DNA of 9,801 bases. Source: an uncultured Haloferula sp. Lineage in GTDB: Bacteria; Verrucomicrobiota; Verrucomicrobiae; Verrucomicrobiales; Akkermansiaceae. Under the pieces are notes generated by a model, which was not told the origin of the DNA, did no database searches, and worked only from the letters and a program-made list of their open reading frames with translations. How positions within the stretch are numbered: the stretch's first letter is position 1; every line of letters starts with the position of its first letter. The position numbers and the translations under genes are program-made. Below are positions 7,307 to 9,801 of this stretch, piece by piece. The stretch spans positions 1-9,801 of the forward strand of contig CAMPGU010000150.1 in the NCBI GenBank assembly GCA_946885645.1, written 5' to 3'.

Positions 7307-7308
7307 CC

Positions 7309-7325
7309 ACCGGAGTTTTTCCGGT
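7309..7325 (+). promoter_or_regulatory. Hairpin in the rho leader
   Basis: Perfect 6-base inverted repeat ACCGGA (7309-7314) / TCCGGT (7320-7325) with loop GTTTT. It begins 3 bases after the yebC stop and lies 20 bases before the rho ATG. A U-rich run (TTTTTCTTA, 7337-7345) follows only after a further 11 bases, so it is not a classical intrinsic terminator. It could protect a yebC 3' end, act as a pause site or act in rho attenuation. Its role is unknown. Confidence 0.4.
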
Positions 7326-7345
7326 CTCGCCCCAAATTTTTCTTA

Positions 7346-9343
7346 ATGAGCCACAACACGTCCCAGGACACCGCCGGATACGAACCCGCTGCGGAACCCT
7401 CGTCCGCCGAGAGCAAGCCGGTCGCCCGCAAGGCGGCTAAAAAGGCGGCCAAGAAAGCCGCCAAAAAGGCAGCGGCGAAGAAGACGACGGCCAAGAAAGC
7501 TGCGAAGAAAGCGGCGGACACCGCCTCCGTGCAGGCGGTTCTGCCGCTGGACGTACCGGCGCAGCCGGTGACGCGTTCCGCATCCGACGATCAGCCGGAT
7601 GGGTCGGCGAAGCCCGCCGCACGCAAGGTCGCGAAAAAGGCGGCCCGCAAGAAGGCCCCGGCAGCGGATGAGTCCTTCACTCCCGCCGAGCCGCCCGTTT
7701 CCACTCCGTCTGCAGAGCGTTCGACCGATGACCGTCCGGTCCGGGACGAGCCGCAAAAGCCCGTGGAAACTACCCGCCCCGAATTGGCATCGCGGGAAGA
7801 CTCTTCAGGCGAGGGGCGCCCCGTCTTCGGACGGGTTCCCGGCGGCGGCCCGGTGACCCCGAGGGAAGAGCGCGAATCGCGTGAACCCCGGGAGTCCCGC
7901 GAGCCGCGGGAACAGCAGCGGCCTCACCAGCAACAACAGCAGCAGCGCCCGGACGCGGGGGGAGATCGCACGGATGCCAACCGCGAGCGCCGCAAGCGCC
8001 GTCGCAAGCGCCGCCGCGAGCGCGAGCGCGAGGCACGACATGGTTCGGGAGAGGGCGGGGACGCCCCTGCCGCCGAAAAGCAACGCGGTGGCGAACGGGA
8101 ACGTGAACGCGGTGGCGAACGGGAACGTGAACGCGGTGGCGAACGGGAACGTGAACGCGGTGGTGAAAGGGAGCGCGAACGGGAACGTGAGCGCGACCGG
8201 GAGCCCGTGGAGAAGGCCCAGGCTTTCTCCGGCCCGAAGGTGGAGGTCAACGGAATGCTGGAACTCGCGCCGAAAGGCTTCGGCTTCCTGCGCGTGCCCT
8301 CGAAGAACTTCGAACAGGCGCGGGACGATGTTTTCGTTTCGCCGGAGATGGTTCGTCGCCATGGCCTGCGGCCGGGCGTATGGATCCATGGCTTGGCCCA
8401 GGACGGTCCCCGCGGCCAACAGTTGGTGGAGCTGACGACGATCAACGACCTGACGCCGGATGAGGCGAAGCGGCTGCCTTCCTTCGACGAGCTCAAGGCC
8501 ATCAATCCGAACAAGCGCATCAGCTTGGAAACGACCCAACCCCGCTTCACCACGCGGGTGCTCGATCTCATGGCCCCGGTCGGACGCGGTCAGCGCGGAC
8601 TGATCGTTTCCCCGCCGCGCTCGGGCAAAACCACGCTGCTGCTTCACATCGCGGAGGCGGTGCGCGAGCTGCACGATGAGACCATCCACCTGATGATCCT
8701 GCTGGTGGACGAGCGGCCGGAAGAGGTGACCGAATTCCGCCGCACGCTGCCTGGCGCGGAAATCTACGCGAGCTCCAATGACGAAGGCGCGCGTAGCCAC
8801 TGCCGCATCGCCGAGATGTGCATCGAGCGCGCGAAGCGTCTGGTGGAATCCGGCAAGCACGTCTTCCTGCTGATGGACTCCATCACCCGTCTCGCCCGCG
8901 CCTACAATGGCGGCATGCGCCAGAAGGGCAGGGGCATCGGCACCGGCGGAATCACCGTGGGCGCGCTGGAGGTGCCGCGCCGGCTTTTCGCCGCGGCGCG
9001 GAATACCCGCGAGGCCGGTTCCTTGACGATTCTGGCTACGGCCCTGATTCAAACAAACAGCCGTGCGGACGAAGCGATCTTTCAGGAGTTCAAGGGCACC
9101 GGTAACATGGAGCTCGTGCTCGATCGCAAGATTGCGGAAAATTACATCTACCCGGCGGTGGATATCTTCAAATCCGGCACCCGCCGGGAGGAGTTGCTGC
9201 TACCGGAGCACATGCTCCAGAAGATCCACCTGATCCGGCGGGGGCTCTCCGGGCATCGGCCCGTGGAGGCGATGGAGCGCCTGCTCTACTTCCTGAAGAA
9301 GTTCCCGAATAATCCGCAGATGCTTTTGGAAATCAAAGGCTGA
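7346..9343 (+). CDS. rho: Transcription termination factor Rho with long basic low-complexity N-terminal extension
   Basis: Hexameric RNA-dependent ATPase/helicase that releases untranslated transcripts from RNA polymerase. The protein is 665 aa, against 419 in E. coli; the extra length is all N-terminal. Residues 1-295 show AAKK-type repeats (28-57 and 89-104), ERESREPRE runs, six Gln (195-200), a basic block RERRKRRRKRRRERERE (213-229) and four RGGERERE units (247-278). The usual N-terminal helical bundle is not recognisable. The RNA-binding OB fold starts at about 299 (VEVNGMLELAPKGFGFLRV). Walker A is PPRSGKTT (423-430) with K428; the ADP/ATP-site segment LLVDERPEEVTEF and Walker B LLMDSITRLARAYN (D511) follow. 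The Q-loop (521-541) is atypical, and the R-loop EFKGTGN is standard (K583). The ATG at 7346 is the first in-frame start, without a Shine-Dalgarno. The call is certain; the function of the extension is unknown. Confidence 0.98.
   Translation: MSHNTSQDTAGYEPAAEPSSAESKPVARKAAKKAAKKAAKKAAAKKTTAKKAAKKAADTASVQAVLPLDVPAQPVTRSASDDQPDGSAKPAARKVAKKAARKKAPAADESFTPAEPPVSTPSAERSTDDRPVRDEPQKPVETTRPELASREDSSGEGRPVFGRVPGGGPVTPREERESREPRESREPREQQRPHQQQQQQRPDAGGDRTDANRERRKRRRKRRREREREARHGSGEGGDAPAAEKQRGGERERERGGERERERGGERERERGGERERERERERDREPVEKAQAFSGPKVEVNGMLELAPKGFGFLRVPSKNFEQARDDVFVSPEMVRRHGLRPGVWIHGLAQDGPRGQQLVELTTINDLTPDEAKRLPSFDELKAINPNKRISLETTQPRFTTRVLDLMAPVGRGQRGLIVSPPRSGKTTLLLHIAEAVRELHDETIHLMILLVDERPEEVTEFRRTLPGAEIYASSNDEGARSHCRIAEMCIERAKRLVESGKHVFLLMDSITRLARAYNGGMRQKGRGIGTGGITVGALEVPRRLFAAARNTREAGSLTILATALIQTNSRADEAIFQEFKGTGNMELVLDRKIAENYIYPAVDIFKSGTRREELLLPEHMLQKIHLIRRGLSGHRPVEAMERLLYFLKKFPNNPQMLLEIKG
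7427..7516 (+). repeat. Lys/Ala-rich (AAKK) repeat coding segment in rho
   Basis: Codes for residues 28-57 of Rho, a run of AAKK tetrapeptides with slight variation (AAAKK, TTAKK). A shorter related block lies at residues 89-104. The composition resembles histone H1-type C-terminal tails and bacterial AlgP-like proteins. It is expected to be disordered and strongly basic, able to contact nucleic acid without sequence specificity. Codon use varies between units (AAA/AAG, GCG/GCC/GCT), so this is an older repeat than the one at 8084-8179. Confidence 0.8.
8084..8179 (+). repeat. 24-base tandem repeat inside rho
   Basis: Four head-to-tail 24-base units (8084-8107, 8108-8131, 8132-8155, 8156-8179), each coding for RGGERERE. 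The first three are identical at the base level; the fourth differs at several positions but encodes the same peptide. Identity including synonymous positions points to recent duplication by slippage or recombination. Because 24 is a multiple of 3, gain or loss of units keeps rho in frame. Confidence 0.95.
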
Positions 9344-9496
9344 CCGTTCATTCTTACGGCCGGATTGATCGCAGGGGAAACGCGCGCTACCTCCGCTCAA
9401 ACTTGCGCGGAATTAGAACGCGATGAGATCCGAGTCCTCCGGGAACGGCCCGAATCCTCATTGCCTGCGCTGCTGCGCCTGTCCTACCCTCCGGGC
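9344..9496 (+). other. 153-base gap between rho and nadC
   Basis: No strong intrinsic terminator is seen after rho; CCGT/ACGG around 9345-9360 and CGCGC/GCGCG (9381-9385 with 9405-9409) are weak pairings without U-tracts. The frame of rho stays open after its TGA and runs without a stop into nadC. This could be chance in GC-rich DNA or could hide an upstream nadC start such as the TTG at 9461. The nadC promoter candidate lies at 9461-9490. Confidence 0.6.
9461..9490 (+). promoter_or_regulatory. Candidate promoter of nadC
   Basis: TTGCCT (9461-9466), an 18-base spacer, then TACCCT (9485-9490; TAnnnT matches the key -10 bases). Six bases (CCGGGC) then separate it from the GTG at 9497. The spacing and the CCGGGC before the start codon mirror the trpS promoter candidate. 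If used, the nadC mRNA would be leaderless or nearly so. Confidence 0.35.
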
Positions 9497-9801
9497 GTGG
9501 AAAAAAGCGTGGAGCGATTGATCGACTCGGCCTTGGAAGAGGACATCGGCACCGGAGATCTCACGTCGAAGTATTTCGTGCCCGAAGAGCGCCGCGCCGC
9601 GGGCTTCATCGTGGCGCGGGAGCCGGGGGTGCTTTCGGGCGGTGAGATCGCACTGGAGATTTTCCGGAAAGTCGATCCTGCCATCGAGGCGGGATTGTTG
9701 GTCTCGGACGGCGACCGGATTGCGGAAGGAGCCTATATCATGAAGATAGAAGGCTCCGCGCGCAGCATCCTGACGGCGGAGCGCACGGCACTCAATTTCA
9801 T
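9497..9801 (+). CDS. nadC: Nicotinate-nucleotide pyrophosphorylase (quinolinate phosphoribosyltransferase), 3' end outside window
   Basis: Cytoplasmic enzyme of de novo NAD synthesis; it converts quinolinate and PRPP to nicotinate mononucleotide, CO2 and pyrophosphate. Only about the first 101 codons are present; the window ends inside the gene. The N-terminal domain is clear: SVERLIDSALEEDIGTGDLT is the family opening, then REPGVLSGGEIALEIF, a DGDRIAEGAYIMKIEG strand region, and ARSILTAERTALNF, which matches the conserved helix leading into the barrel domain. The GTG at 9497 is preferred because it places the usual handful of residues before the first conserved helix. A GTG at 9509 or a TTG at 9461 remain possible, since the frame is open upstream. 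There is no Shine-Dalgarno. The family call is firm; the start is moderately sure. Confidence 0.93.
   Translation, partial: MEKSVERLIDSALEEDIGTGDLTSKYFVPEERRAAGFIVAREPGVLSGGEIALEIFRKVDPAIEAGLLVSDGDRIAEGAYIMKIEGSARSILTAERTALNF

Noticed and set aside
8084..8179. CRISPR-like direct repeats
   Set aside because: The units are contiguous without spacers and are in-frame coding sequence of rho.
7881..8435. Alternative + frame in rho with NAVANGNV repeats
   Set aside because: This is a frame-shifted reading of the tandem repeat. The Rho frame continues into the OB fold and ATPase domain, so it is the real one.
7805..9052. 415-codon open frame on the - strand within rho
   Set aside because: It is antisense to the conserved Rho core. 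Its FPFATAFT repeats are only the complement of the 24-base tandem repeat.

Overview
The window reads as chromosomal DNA from a GC-rich member of the Verrucomicrobiota, probably the Verrucomicrobiales (Luteolibacter/Haloferula-like). This assignment is an inference. It rests on an adjacent pair of exported proteins of the PSCyt1/PSCyt2/PSD1 (DUF1549/DUF1553) and DUF1501 families, which are expanded almost only in Planctomycetes and Verrucomicrobia. It is also supported by a Rho factor with a very long basic, low-complexity N-terminus and by start codons that consistently lack Shine-Dalgarno sequences. All seven genes lie on the + strand. No mobile element, CRISPR array, tRNA or rRNA was seen.

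Region 1 (1-5213) is a likely accessory operon. It starts with the 3' part of an IclR-family regulator, whose beginning lies outside the window. The regulator's stop codon overlaps by 4 bases the start of a 986-residue Sec-exported protein with two CxxCH haem motifs. That protein has PSCyt1, PSCyt2 and PSD1 domains and an inserted jelly-roll-like module. After 42 bases comes a Tat-exported DUF1501 protein of the alkaline phosphatase/sulfatase-like fold. The PSD1/DUF1501 pair is widespread but biochemically uncharacterised; an extracytoplasmic role in using polymers or sugars is inferred from typical genomic settings. This is the most likely place in the window for an undescribed system.

Region 2 (5214-6553) holds trpS, preceded by a promoter-like element that would give a nearly leaderless mRNA. 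A 323-base non-coding stretch follows, containing a terminator-like hairpin inside a possible interspersed repeat and then nested inverted repeats in the presumed yebC leader.

Region 3 (6554-9801) holds housekeeping genes of gene expression and cofactor synthesis. These are yebC (translation or transcription factor), rho (termination factor, 39 bases downstream and possibly co-transcribed) and the 5' part of nadC (NAD synthesis), which has its own leaderless-type promoter candidate. Rho is the most unusual protein here. It has about 290 N-terminal residues of AAKK repeats, charged tracts, a poly-Q run and a perfect DNA tandem repeat encoding RGGERERE, in place of the usual N-terminal helical bundle. 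It also has a non-standard Q-loop.
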